64,000 nucleotides of DNA from Lagopus muta (Eukaryota; Chordata; Aves; Galliformes; Phasianidae), in assembly GCF_023343835.1 (NCBI RefSeq), contig NC_064435.1, forward strand, positions 64,738,134 to 64,802,133, read 5' to 3'. The notes below the pieces were generated by a model. It searched no databases and was not told the DNA's origin. It saw nothing but the letters and a program-made list of their open reading frames with translations. The position numbers and the translations under genes were made by a program. Shown piece after piece: positions 1-13,800 of this stretch. The first letter of the stretch is position 1. Every line of letters starts with the position of its first letter.

Positions 1-692
1 TAAGGGAGACATTTTTTGCCACTCTTGAAATCAGTTCTCTTTCTCAATCCCAATCTTTGCTGCGTTTTTTGGATTTGCGACAAACGCCTTTTTGTTCTAA
101 TTAAATTTCACATCTGTTCCACACTAGTTCATCTTACTTTTGAGAGAGGACAGTCTTACTAGGGCACATTAAAAATTTCAGTCATTTTGCAGAAAAATAA
201 ATGTGAGTACACACTACAATTTACCTAACCACTGTGAATTAATTGGGTGTTTAAGGTGACACTGTACTAATTACAAATTAGCACATTAATGGAGCTGCAG
301 GCTCTAATCATTTCCCTTTGAATGAACAGTGCAATTCCAGCAAAGTCTTCAAGAACTGCTTTGAAATGCAAGAAAGCAATAATCAATTTTCTTATTGCTG
401 CTACTTCAATATAAAGTGAAGAATTGTCTAACTTTATTTTTAAGAACATCAATCTCTCTTTATTATTAGCAAGACATTTATGACTAGCATGAACACAAGT
501 TTCTTATTGTACTCAATAGCTCAATAGGAATGCATCACCTCAGGCACAATTTGGCTCTTGGTAACCTTATCTCTCCATGAGCCCAATCATCCTCTCATCC
601 ATACTGACTGAGATTTCCCTCATTCCAGGCACCAAAGCCTTATAGCCATACAACCTAGGACAAGCGCTGCAGAACAGGTAGCAACTCTGCTT
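1..692. other. intergenic, nothing recognised
   Basis: AT-rich single-copy-looking DNA. The only frames are short and lack splice signals or recognisable protein sequence. I see no repeat family, promoter or RNA gene here. Confidence 0.6.
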
Positions 693-955
693 TCATAGAA
701 TCATAGGACTATAAATATCCCAAGTTGGATGGGATCCACAAGGATTGTTGAATCCAGCTCCTGGCTCCACACAGGACCACCCAAAAATCAGACCATATAA
801 CTGAGAGTATTGTCCAAATGCTCCTTGAACTCTGGCAAGCTTAGTGCCATGACCACTTCCATTGGGAACCTGTTCCACTGCCTGACCAGTCTCTGGTGAA
901 GAACCTTTTCCTGATATCCAACTTGGCTTTGACGTAGTTATACACAGCCACTTAT
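693..955 (-). mobile_element. CR1 3'-end fragment
   Basis: The left edge reads catagaatcatagga, the reverse complement of the CR1 terminal repeat. It is followed by a diverged form of the usual antisense CR1 text: tggatgggatccac, then agctcctggctcc, then gaacctgttccactgcctgacc and cctttteCtgatatcc-like sequence. The copy is therefore antisense, truncated at its 5' end as nearly all CR1 copies are, and well diverged. The open frame on the - strand here is CR1 read through and is not a gene. Confidence 0.8.
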
Positions 956-1409
956 CAAGGGTGACTCTTAAACTAGCATAACGTGAGAGAATGAAAGGAA
1001 AGGAATTTACTTTTGAACATGAAGAGATTTGTAGAGTATTTTCTGAATTAAAGACTGCGATTTAAAACAATCCTCTAAATTGAAAATCTATATCTGATAT
1101 GACTGGAGGGGGTACTTTTAGGCCTAACTGTCTTAAATATAGATTTCAAATCAATAGGAATAGTTTTGGATCATTACTGTTCAAGGATTTTGTGCCACTG
1201 CTGTTAAAGCATTATTAATTCATGTTCTTATCTTTCTCATTTCATAAAGTGTAAGGCTTTTTTTTTCTTTTTTTTTTTTTGGTGCAAGTCTATTAATGTA
1301 GGAACTATAATCCATCTTCTTTTATTTTGCCCTGGTATTGTCTCCCCAGATCAAAGTTACATTATAACACAGAGTGAATTTCATAAATTATTTTGAATGA
1401 TTGTACAGA

Positions 1410-1452
1410 CAAAAAAAAAAAAAAAGAAAAAAAAGAAAAAAAAGAAAAAAAA
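1410..1452. repeat. A-rich run with periodic G
   Basis: A long run of A interrupted by single G at roughly 7-8 base spacing (AAAAAAAG type). It may be a decayed poly(A) tail or simple slippage. No element is recognised next to it. Confidence 0.9.
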
Positions 1453-4400
1453 TGCAGATTAAAATCAGAGGCACGTCATATATCACAAAATTTACCAAGA
1501 AGCAGTCAAGTCTGTTTGAGATATTCTGCTAAAACTCTACAATAAAAAGTTTATTTAATTTCTAAAGATGGCAGATGTCGTTTAAAAAAAAAAAAAAAAA
1601 AGAGGCTGATGCAAAAATAAAGCCTCCAGAGTCTGTCTGTTCTGTTCTGGTGTCAATAAAAGATAATGTAACCTGTCAAATTTGCAGGAGTGTTTTATCC
1701 GACCATTGCATTTTACCTTCACCACTCAAGCATTACCTTCGAGGAAACATCCGCATCTGCCTGATTATCCTAAAGTAATTCTGATGAAGAGAGCAGGTTG
1801 CAAATTAAAAGCATCTTTTTCTTCCCAGTTTTCTCTCCCTCCCCGCCACCTCATTTTTCAATCCTTCATTTTCTGCAGTTCAGCTAATTTTTTCTTGAAA
1901 GGTTAAGGAGCTAGCAATTATTTCAATGGCACTTGAAGCTTTAGGGTAAGTGTCTCATCTGACCTTTATTTTAAGCATCTTCTTTTCAGGTTCATACTCA
2001 ATGTATCTTGCTGAACACTGAGGTTACTTCAGAGTTGTGGTCCAACAATAAGCTGGGAGATATTATGTCTTGCTCCTACTGCAGTACATAAGTCTAGTGT
2101 GGAAACATCCTGTCACTGCTGTGGATGGGTTGCTATGCTTTAGACACTATTACACTGGTATTGCACCCCCAGACAAAATACTAAAGGCTACTGCTATTTT
2201 CTATGCTGATTTAGATGTGTTCCCTTCTGGTAAAGAATATATATATATATTTTTTTGTATTCATTATGAATTTCCAAGCATTCTAATTTTGTCTTCTGTG
2301 AAGTCAGCCTTCACATTTTCTACCATTGATTCATACATCATGACTTTGCAAGTTCTTTCAGGTTGTTTGACTATATTCACTATACATGTTGAGTTCTGGA
2401 AACAAGCCCAAAAAAAGCCTACAGTCTCAACAAATCAAATGTTTATTTTGGGGCTTCTACTGACAGCCATCATCACTGAACTGAGAATGTTTGCATCATA
2501 TCCTTACGATATCTCTTATTGTTGTTATGCATGATGGATTCAATCATCCTGGCCACCATGTATCTGGAGAATCTGTCCAAATTCTGCATCATCCTACAAA
2601 GAAAGTCTGAATGTCTAAAGATCGTTTGTTTACTCTCCATCCTCACAGCAAATATGCACAAAAAAAAGATATGAATCAAACAAATTCATAGCTATTGCAT
2701 GAGCAGAGAAGGGTGAAGTGATGTTTTTCCGTGCCAATTTTTGCTCTAGCAACATTTGGTAACACATCTGATGCAGTCCAAGAAGGCCTTTGTTATGCCA
2801 TGAGGAAGCTGCAGTGTGTTGCTCTTCTGCTTGGATAGTTCATCTCCACAGACAAAACCAAAACTGAGACAGGTACGAGCTCTTGCGTCAAGGAAATGAA
2901 TCGGAAGCTGGCCTCGCACTTCAGCACCCAACACGTGCCTCAGGACCAGCACCAAATGTGGGAGCAGAGCCACTGGCACAAGCTGTGCTTGGCCGGGCTG
3001 TGCTCTCTCCTCAATGCCTGGTCCTGCTTGGCCAGCCTCATTCCTGGCTATGAAGCCACACGCACGGGCCTGCTGTCACTGGGCTCACCCACCCACCAAC
3101 ATAACCCTTGTTTGTGTGGGGTGACGACACATAGGGAAGCCGTCATTCTTATGGCAGGCTGCGATTTTGGAGACATTTCTTATACAGACATGACTTGAAC
3201 TTTCTTTCTAAAGAAATAAACTCATGTACCACCACCTGCTTGCTGCTCATAAACGCTTCACACCTTCGGAATGCTGCTTTTAGGCACTTTCAAAACACAG
3301 TTAGGTAAGTGTTGCTAGAACTGACCTAATTAAACAAAATAACACTGAAGGAACGCTTGCAGATATACCTGTGGACTGACATAGAAATCTCATCTAGTGA
3401 TACTTTTTGCTGATTCAGTGACCCTCAGACAAATGTCTCCAAGGGCTGCAGATGTGATTCTGCACATCGCTTCCTTGAGAGCTGAGCAGCTACTGGGGAT
3501 GTATTATGTCTGCAGTTGCTGCTGCTTAGTAGCTTCTATTCTGTTATACACAAAATGTGGGGCAGAATTCACAATGAAAATAAGAATATAAATAAGAATA
3601 TAAAGCTGGAACTGGGTATCTGCTGACGTATGTTAAATTCCTCTGCAGATTTTGAGCTGATTGTCAGAAGATAGCAGGAGAAGTGTTAGACACAGCATGC
3701 TCAGTGGGCCACACTGCAGTATGAATCAAGCCTCAGAGGTGCTGTCAGCCATGCACAGCTCCTCCCAGCCAGTCTTGGGACCAGCAGAACAAATAAAGCC
3801 CGTAAACTTCACCTCCCCAGAAACCAATTTCCATATCCTCTGGTATTCTCCCATCAGTAATACCTGTGGTTTGTAATTGGAATATGGTGAATAATGGAGC
3901 CAGTGACGGTTTTATAGAGTAGCTCTAAATTCGCAACTCTGCAGGTGGTTTTGTCCACTGCTACTTCCTCCCAGTACTACGCACTAACTATTACTTCCAG
4001 AATTAAACACTCTGTGCGAAAGAATTGTTCCCACTACACAACTGACAGAAATTTGAAATGATATAATAATAACATACAGTCCATTTGCTGTCTAATGTAT
4101 ATGTGGGATTGAATAGCTTTTCGCGATGTATTCCTTTCTTGCTAAATTACTCTAACTTTAAACTGAATTAAAGCAGTTAGTTGCTACTACACCACTGAAC
4201 TTTGATAGCTGGATTCGTTCCAAAACTTGAGACCACAGACTCTTTTCTTCGAGAAATTCACAAAGAAGGAAAAAAGAAAGGAGAAGGAAAAAAAAAAAAT
4301 TACTCCATTCTCTGTGCTCTGTTTTGTTCACCAGCCTGGAAAGTGTGATTAGGAGTGTGAAATGAATATCAGCTGGAAATGTCCTGCCAAGAAGGGGGGG

Positions 4401-4957
4401 TCTGCTGCGTACATGTTCCCAGTCTCTTCTTCCATTGAAGCAGCACAGCTACATCTTGGGCTGTGGCTGTGTGTTTACCCATGTACTGATGAATATACTT
4501 AAGAACAACACACCTGCTGACAATTTTTGCTTACAGAATGACTTGCTAGCAACATTATGGCAAACTGGATGTGTCTGTACCTGTCAGCTCAGCACACATA
4601 TCCTTTTTAATTGCATTTCCTTAGTAGTGAAGGACAAAGGAAGATGTAGTGCCAGTAAACTGGTTGCCAGAGAACCATCCTTTTCTATTCTTCGTGTATT
4701 CGATTATTTTATAATTCAGTGAAATTTTTACACAAGGTCCTTCTGACTCCAAAAGAGCACAAGTATGCCCCTTTCAGTTCTGAAGAATGTAAAAGACTGT
4801 GCTACCACCCTGTCCATCCAAACAACCTTCTATTACCCAGTCCTCTCAAAGAAAAAAAGCATAAAAATAGAGAAGGAATAACATACAGGGGGTTGATTTT
4901 AATTTGTTTGTTTGAAGTTCTGACTATTGACGTGCAGTATTTGGACACCTCATATAC

Positions 4958-5022
4958 TTCAATATAATTCAATAATTCCTCAATAATTCTTCAGTATAAT
5001 TCAATAATTCTTCAATATTCTT
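4958..5022. repeat. tandem repeat, 32-bp period
   Basis: Two near-identical units begin with TTCAATATAATT (4,958) and TTCAGTATAATT (4,990). Each contains an inner TTCAATAATTC subunit, so shorter 11-bp periodicity is also visible. It is an AT-rich minisatellite of about two units. Confidence 0.8.
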
Positions 5023-7319
5023 GCAGATAGCTGCAAAAGAAGTAATGCAGAAATAGTAAGTAACTAGTCCAAGGTTACACAGTCCATGGCTAAAGTGTCT
5101 GCTAAGCTCAGCCTTAAAGCTTAAATATTCTCAAAACTAAACATATCTACTCTTAAGGGTGCAAGCTTGAAAGTATGTTCACTGATATATCTGGGAAATG
5201 CCCTCCAGAACACTTGCCCTAGCTAGGCCAGCACGTTAGGGCATGGTTTTCACAGCTTGCTCATGCCCATCCCATCATCCAATGTCTGCTTCTGAGGCAG
5301 CCGTGTAAAATGAGGCGAGAAGGAGGCAAAAGGCATTACTCTTGTATGCACTCTGGAAACAATGCTTTCAAAGCAATGCAAATAGATTAAAGACGCCCAA
5401 CTGGATTTCTTGAGTTTTGTTTAATGCTTTTCACATTTTCCTAAGGCTACAGGTGCATTGGGTGAAAACCTCAAATTCTGGGCAACATTAAGGGCACCAT
5501 GTTTTCAGTGAAATGAACAGAAATAAAACAGAAGGTTCCTACAGATAGCAATGTGGGAAGGAAAAGGGAATGAAAAACAAAGAAACTGAGACTGTGCATT
5601 CCTTACAAGAATCATTTGGCAATATAGTTTTCATTTGCTATAGATATCACTAATTCATCTACAGTGTTGCTAGTAAAGAGCAACAGGAAACAGAAAAACC
5701 TTCTGGTTGGATTTTGGACACAGGTTAATTAAAAAAGCTTAGATTAATCAGTCGTACATCTATACAGACTGGCTATGCTATTTGCATAAAATGTCTCTGA
5801 GTAAATCTAGACTAGAGCTGGTCCCATTTTAATTCAAGTGAACTGGATATTAAATTAAAGACTGCATGTGCTGATTAAAGCAGTCTAAAAATGCTTGGTT
5901 TGGCATAGGCCAAGCTTTAGATCAAAGGCTGTCTGGAGATAGCACTAACAGCTGAGTTGGATGAGAGACAGCAGAGAAGTTTCTGTGGGGTGTGATACGA
6001 ACTTGGAGCATTGTACATTTTCTAGCTTCAGGACAGAGCTGGATAAGTTTCACAACTGTGCACACCTAAGAGAAAGGAAGGGAGACTAACTGATGTTTTT
6101 CTATGAGACATACACAGGAGTCTGGGCTGTGTGTGAAACATAGCACGTGACAACTATCATTGCCCGCAGATTGTGGGTACAGCAGGGGAATGCAATGCTG
6201 AGAGCTGGCCCTTGTCAGTGAGCTAGTGATGAGTCATAAATCTTCAGGTTTTGCCAGCACTTTGGTGCAGCAGGACTAAGATCCACCAGGCACCAAGGTT
6301 CAGTCAGCTTCAACAAGAGAATATCTGCTTAAATAACCTTTAAGGATTTGGGTATAAAATGGCATTACTGAAGTTGTTTGCCATTCCATCTGGAGAACTC
6401 TTCATATTCAGCCTGGAAAATACTGCTTATAAAGGTTAGAAGTCCAAGAATTTTGTGTATTTCTATAAAAAACATCAACAAGGATTACAATAAAGAAAAC
6501 AGTAGCATTCAGTAAATGAGAACTTGTAGTCCTCCTTAAGAGACCATACTCAGGTAAAATTAGACCTTATAGCTGTTCTAGTATTCAGACAGATAGATCA
6601 CTTTTGTAGTTCCACATAAAAGAATGCAGATAAAAGCAATATTAACTATTGAATAAAAATCTGCTCTGGGTTTCAAATGTTCAAAAACTCTTCCTCCTGT
6701 AAATACTGTTTTTCTAGCTGAAACCTCAGTAAAAAAGAAAAGCAAACTCCATTTCTCAAAATTATGCTCATTTACAAAGCATATACAGAAACATGCTCTA
6801 CAACAAATGTCCTTGTCTTCTTATAAGCAGGGAGGTATTGAAAACCATAATAACAGCATTTATAAGAGAAAGATCAATATGGCCTCTGGTACCTCAAAAA
6901 GGCAGAAAATGATTCTATTAAATTTCTACTGGTAGAAAATGCAATGGACAAAATACCTAAAACCTGTAGTAGTATCTCTCATACTGTGCCATTAAATAAA
7001 TCACAAGGAAACCACCACAAAATTCTTTGTAAAAGATGTACTGGGGCCTGCTTCACCCTCTTCTCATTGAAAAGACTACTGTTCAAGATAACACTGTGGT
7101 TCAAGATGCCACTGATCTTCTCCAGCTCACATCTTAACAGAACACTTCAGTTATCAAAGACTTGGGGTAAAACTTGAGTTGTTTTTTTGTCTCAGGTGCC
7201 ACTCTTTTAATACTGTGTTTGTAACTACTTTAGTTGCATTACAGGGAAAGCAATAAAAAAGGTCACAGAGTGCTAGGCACACTGATTTTTATTCCCATTT
7301 TAAATAAGTAAAAGCATAA

Positions 7320-7826
7320 TGTAAGAGTGATCACAGCGGGTTAGACCAGAGGTCTGCCCACTTGAGTAGAGCAAAGAGGCCTTTATCTCACCCTGCTTTG
7401 TAGGACTGACATTGAGAGATACCTGAACGCTGTTTTCTCTCCCGTAAATTTTGACAATCTTTTGTTCTAGTGTCAAGGGATAATTAAATTTTTTAAAAAA
7501 AGAATAATAATAAAATTGAATAAATTAAAAACAAACAAACAAACAAACAAACCAGAAAGCATGGCCAAAAGCAGATGCTTATGGAGCACTAAAAACAGGA
7601 AAGCCATACATCAAACTTCTTGCTTTTTTGCTTCTCTGTCTGCCTTTAATAATTTTAGCCCATGAACTTACTTATTTATGATTTTTATGTATTCAGTAAC
7701 ACCCAGAGGATTTATTTATTTTTAAGAGCTTTGGTCAGTCCTTTGAAAATTTTTGCATCTATCATGCCTTTTGGCAAGGAGTTTTACAAGTCCTCTTCCT
7801 CTTGTGAGAAGAACAGAATGAGACAG
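7320..7826 (-). mobile_element. ancient CR1-like element, diverged
   Basis: The left part (gggttagaccagaggtctgcc and on) and the right part (ttttggcaaggagttttaca, then gtgagaagaacag) resemble, in order, the antisense 3' region of older amniote CR1 copies, where a 'gggtcagaccaaaggtcc' block is followed by 'ctggcaaggagttccacag'. The recognisable ends are about 450 bp apart. The middle is degraded and carries an (AAAC)n run. It is much more diverged than the other CR1 copies here, so it is older. The assignment rests on remembered consensus text. Confidence 0.5.
7527..7552. repeat. (AAAC)n microsatellite
   Basis: Six consecutive AAAC-type units, lying inside the diverged CR1-like element. Confidence 0.9.
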
Positions 7827-10800
7827 TCTTAGCTAGTGAGAAGTAATGGTAGCCCCTTGGCCATAAATATTGTCCTGTGTACAGTTGGTAACTCATAAGC
7901 ACTTCAGAAAGAACTATTTTTGAAGAGTAATGGTGAAGTAGACATTGATGGGTACTTATAGAATGTAGATCCCCAGCATGCGATATTTCAGAGAGGAAAC
8001 CATGCAGTGTCTGCTAACAAACTTTTAGGTCTGTTAAAGGGGGCCTGCAACCTGCAGCAACCTATTGGGTTGCCATCAAGGAGTTGGAACCTATGACTGT
8101 CTCAGACCTTCCAAGGAATGGGTGGTTGTGTGAACGCAGCACAAAAGAAGGACTCAGGAAGAGGAATACAGAGGCAAGCTAGATTCCAAGCAGAAGAAAA
8201 TACGGGTAGGTACTGCTAGATCAGGAAGAAGGCTAGAAAGTTGTACGTTTGTTTCATATCCTTTACATAAGCAATTAACCAACCTGTTCCTTAATTACTG
8301 CAACATTTGGAATGACAGTACAATTCAGAGAGGAAGGTAAACAAAGCAACATCTCCATTTTTTCCCCCCTTGAAGTCTGTGTAGAGGCCAAAACCTCTGA
8401 CCCTTTTGGCAGCCAAACAGAAATCCATCTATCCAAGGCACCTGTAAGTGGCCTTGTCTTAGAGGAACTCTTAGTACATGAAGGCGAGGTAAGAGACTGG
8501 AATTTTACATACACCCCAGATAAAACACAGCAACTGGTATGCGATTTAGGAAATTTGTACATTGGTGGTAATTAATACCAGTCATTAACTTGGGAACCCT
8601 AAGGTCTTTATTGTCTAAAGGCCCAGTGGACACTAATAAAACCATACATTTACACAAGGAACAGAACAGTTACGGATAAAAGCAGAGGATAGATTTGACA
8701 ACCAGTAATTTTAACTTATCACCTAGTAGTTTTTTTTTTTGAAGGCTTTTACTTCCCACTGATTGTAGACTTCCAATTTTGTGTTGTCGTGAAATAAATT
8801 ACAAAATCTATCTTCTTTTTCTATTGGCATGGTGCTTCATAGACAAAATGTCTAAAAAGCTTTTTATTATTATTATTTATTTTTACCAGAACGAGTTAAG
8901 TATTGCTGCCATGGTGATTCTAAGAAGGAATCACTTCCCAACAGCAGTCCTGAAAACTGGATGTAGATTCACAAAACTCTGAGTAACCAGAATGTTTGAT
9001 TTGAGTCCTTCCTAACAGGAAGATTTTACTGTGTGTATGTAGGGCATGGGAGTGGAAGGCCAGAACAGAGAAGTCACTTTGAAAAGCAGATCTTTAACCC
9101 TTTTCCTGAAAGCTAAAGAACTGTCTGGTACAATAATCCATATGAAGGAGATCTGAAGGAGATTACTCCTGGCAGGGAGGTGAGCTTCATCCTCTCAGCA
9201 GGAGTGTGAAAGAGAAGACATTGTCATCCCAGAGGTGTACGCAAGGGTAGCACCACATTTAAAAGTCTGTCTGCTTTGACCATGACTTCCCCTATTTAGC
9301 AGTAAGGTACCCTTGGCTCTTGCATAGATCTAGTACTAACATATTTCATTCACAACCATATTTAGTGCCCTTTTGAGTTATCCTCTAAATAGGCACTCAA
9401 GACCAAGCGATCTAGTTTGCTGACAGTGTACATCCTTAATCATAACTACTGTATGAATGCAAAGATATAACTTACATAAGCCACTGTGAAAGTTAATAAT
9501 TTTTATTTCAATATTCAATTAATTATCTCCCCTGTATCACTCACAACAAAAGGACATTGATGATGTGGGATAATTAGAGAACTAAAAGCCCATCTTATAT
9601 AGAGCAGATGGCTTGAGAAGGAAGCCTGGGGACTGGAACTAAACTGACCTCTTACTGGGTGCTGGGACATGGAGATGTAGGCGGTCACTTTACACTGCTC
9701 TGCTCCCTGCCAGGCAATGCACTCAAGAACTGTCACATCTTAGTTGGTGACATTAATTTAAACTGTTTTACAATGATCCATGTGCTATAAATTATAATAT
9801 ATTATTTATAATACTTTAATCACCTAAAGTTCAGCACATATTAATTAATGCCTATTTTAATTAGATGTACATCAGACAGAGAGAGAAGATAAAACTGTGC
9901 AGTGTTATTAGCATTACACTCCAGCACCATAATTAAATCCAGAATATAGAATGTAATACACTTAAGGACTTAAAGCAGTGGAAGGTTGGTCATCACCATG
10001 GCAGCCTCCCACTCCTATTCCTTCTTTTTTCCTTCACGTTGCTCCTTTTTCCTCCCTATGTCTTCTTGTGAATGACAGTTTCCATAAAGGAAAATAGGAA
10101 AGATCTCTGCTCTTCATGAGCAAAGCTTAGCTTTTCTCCTGCAGTAATAGTGTTGTCTTCAGCAGAATTATTCTGCACTCTATTGTACCTGAAAGAATAT
10201 ATTATTATTCTAAGGAGAAATGCTTTTGTGAATGTACTTTTGCATGCAATTCTTTTTTCTCTTTCTGGCCAAGGCAGATCTGCCTGCAGGCCTAGAATTT
10301 CCTACTTCGCTGCCTTCAAGCATTATTTCAGTACCCCCAAAGATACTTAATTTGAAATTTTGCAGCTGCTGGGTACAGGAAGGAAAAGAAATTGATTTCA
10401 CATATTTATTTTCAAGCTCTTAACAATAGATTACCAACAAGAAAGCTGGAGTTTCCAGCAGGAGCCAGTGTGCATAAGTCATACAGCCAGTCAAGGGCAA
10501 AGTGCAGCAGCAGCACTCAGAAGTTCCAGTTTCCAGTGCTTCTTGTCTGCTGAATGAGCACATTAGGAAACTCCAATCCTTGCCATTCAATGATCTTCTT
10601 ATCCACATTTCATACAATAAAAAAAAATAAAAATAAACCAGACAAAACCCAACAGACTGAAGTGCTGATCCTAAGGCTCTGGAAGCCATAAGCAGTTTTC
10701 CTATTGACTTCATGGTGTTTAGGATTGGTCCTTAGAAGCCTAACTGTGATATTAAAAATTGCTAGATTAGTAGAAGTACTTGTGTATAGCAGTAGTTTTG

Positions 10801-13800
10801 AGCATTTTTTCTTGCAGCTCCTTACTCAAAGGGTTCATTTTCTTAGTAAGGTTCTACAGGTTTCTCTGGAACAGTGGTAAGTCTATCAAAGGGCTGTGGA
10901 GTGCTCACTGAAATCCTCTGCAAATTGAAAGAAAGGAACATTTCTATTAAAAAATAAAAATTAAAAAAAGCTTGCCAGTATCTATACAGAGGAGTGTTCT
11001 GTTCTGTTCTGTTGTTTTTTTTTTTTTTTTTCCTTTCTTATTCTATGCTAATTACCAAGTTCTTTTAACTGTAAACTGCAATGCAGTTTCCTCAATTTCA
11101 CTTTCCCTGCCCAGCTCTGTAAAATTTCTCCAAATAAATAATAAAGTTGAGTAGTTAAGCTTGCAGAAATTGCTACTACTTTATCAATGCCTGAGCCAAC
11201 AAAAGCATTTTTCATGCACCTACAGAAATGAGAAGGAATTGAATAGCTTTTAAGAAATATGCTACATTTTAATATGTCCTGGTGACATGTAGCAGCATAT
11301 CTGAATGGAGTGGAGGCAGAAGAATGAGTGTCATCAGTGGAGCCCCCTGCACCATCTGAGCTCAGAACACTCAGTCTTACCAGGAAATTTTGTGCATTCA
11401 TGCTTCTTCGTAATGAATTTACTGATAGTAGAATAAACAACGTCTCGCTCCTGTGAAAGACTTGGGAGCCAATACATTTTGCCTCAACTCCTAAAACTTC
11501 AATTTAGTAATGTCTAAAAAACAAAAAAAAAAAAAAAAAAAAAAAAAACACACACACAACAACAAATAAACATAATATGTTAATGTTTCAGTATCTTCCA
11601 CCCTTAAATGTAATATTTTACTTTATTTCTACTTATTAGCATTTTGTATTATTTTGCTTTACTGGATTATATTTTGTAATCTAGCTCATTTTGTGATATA
11701 TTTAGACTTTTATTAATGATTATTAAATTTGATACATTTTGTAAACTCAGCTGCACATTTAGTGGGCTATGAAGTTTCCTCCATTAATCAGCATCAAGTG
11801 ACTGTAGAAACATCAAGGTATGCCTAAATTAAACTAAGGCAGCAAGTGAATCTAGACTGTTGTAACCTTCCTTGAAGTTTTGAAGGAGTTCATTAACATT
11901 GCTCTGCAGAGAATCTATAGTTTTATAATGGAGCTATTATGTGGTACTATTATGATACTTTCTTCCCAAAAATCCCAGTGCCTTGCAACTAATTGACTTT
12001 CAATGCCCTGTTATTCTCACTGGTAGTTTTCAAGTTGCCTCTTCACAATTCATGATTTTCTATTCAAACCTATAAAGTTACATGAAGCAACCCTTATATT
12101 TTGTATATTTAATAGAAGGATCAGGAAGAAAAGGGGAAAACAAAAGGCTAAGGTATCATTACTCTTGTTCATGTATGTGAATGCTTTACTCCATAACTAT
12201 CTCATTGAGCTCACAACAGAAGGTACTGGTGTTAGCTTGTCACAATTTAGATTTGTATGGATAGAGCCAGTATATTCATGAACTCTTGGTGTTGTGAAGA
12301 GACAGCAAAATGAGCAAAAGTTTAAGAAAACTGTTTAAAAGGAAAAAATACACAGGTACATTAGCATTTCAGTAGCTGAACCCTAGCTGAGGAGTCAGCC
12401 TGAGACAAAAGCTTCTGACAGATCTCCCTGAATTTGGAAGGATGTAAAACTGGACTGGGTCCTGAGGACATCTTTTAGTAGAGTTTTCACTTTACTGGAT
12501 ATGGTGGCTACAGCCAAACCCCAGCAAAGTGTCACTTTTTTTATTTTTGCTCAGCTTTGCTTTCTAATAAATGCATTTCCATGCTTGAATTCTGAAAGTC
12601 AGTGAAGATTTTAAAGAGAAAACAGAAAATGAACAGTTTGGTCCCTCTGTAGAACACTTGCAGAAATTGTTGGATGCCTAACTATAAACACTGAAGTCAA
12701 AAAAGAGCAGGAGAATGGGCATAGAGACAGACACTGCAGATTAACTTTGCACCAAAAAACAACTGTAATTGTAGAAACACACAGTTAAGAAATCCTTAAC
12801 TTCCCTCCTCTTTTTAACCGTCAAGGAACTAACTTTTTTAGCCATGAATTCAAATGCCATGGGGTCCCTTAACTTCAATGCAACATGTGTTGGCTGTTCT
12901 TAGAGCCCTATTTTTTAAAATACAATTATTAACTATTAAATATTTTATCAGTTAGTACACTCCATCCTTGCATGAATGCTAAGCTGCAAAATGCTGGGCC
13001 TGTCTCTCTGTGTTTGTGCCTTTGGGTGGCAGAGGCAGAAGTGGAAACCAGATGGAACAAGGCAGATGGGTATTCTGCTGCTGCAAAAATCTCTGGAGCT
13101 GTAAAGGTAGCATAGTCCAGCTTCTGAAATTTGTACCTCAGGCAAAATGATTAACTAGAATAAGCAGAAAATCAGAAAAACAAACAAACAAACAACTGAA
13201 ACTCCCTGCTGTAATGTGAGAAAAATAACTTCCTGCAATAAAATGAGAAAGTGATAGAAAGAGACAACTAGTAGTTTGATTTTGTTTTGAATATCTTGTA
13301 ACAAGTAGTGATCATGATTTCAATGGAGAGGGATTCATTCCTGAAAACTGTCCTGCTTTTTCAAATATAACTGATGATCTAATAAAAGATAATCTCTCCC
13401 CTAAAACCTTGCCTCTCCTTTTAATCCATTCTGAATTGGAGAACTACTGCCACTTCATTTTTTATTCAGAGATTTTAAATAGCTTCACAAAGAAGCTTAC
13501 AGATGTCACTGCAATCCTTGATGTAAAAACTGTAATGGCCTGTATCCTCAGAAAGCCAAACATTCCTTGATACTTTGATGCTTCACCATCCCTATTCTGA
13601 CTTGGATACTGATGTGTTACTATATATTGCATGAGGACAATTAGGTGCCTCAGAATGTGACATATGGAAGAGCAATGTGCTAATGCTGGCCGAGTGGTGG
13701 TGCTGGAGACAGAAGTGACTTTTTTCTCCCCCTATCCCCTAGGACAGCTACTATTCTGAGCTGCCGCTTCTCTTGAAATTCATAGTTACAAATGCTCTTC

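Larger units (their letters stand above)
956..7319. other. intergenic, simple repeats only
   Basis: No gene recognised. It holds A-rich runs near 1,410-1,452 and 1,584-1,601, a short AT dinucleotide run near 2,238 and a 32-bp tandem repeat at 4,958-5,022. A somewhat GC-richer block at about 2,890-3,150 looks like an unidentified old repeat or retro-sequence. The longest frame (2,070-2,534, +) has no recognisable domain, no flanking splice pattern and ordinary AT-rich composition, so I do not call it a gene. Confidence 0.55.

Noticed and set aside
2070-2534. 154-codon open frame on the + strand, the longest in the window
   Set aside because: No recognisable domain, AT-driven hydrophobic composition, no splice or promoter context and no CpG enrichment. 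It is consistent with a chance frame or a decayed repeat.
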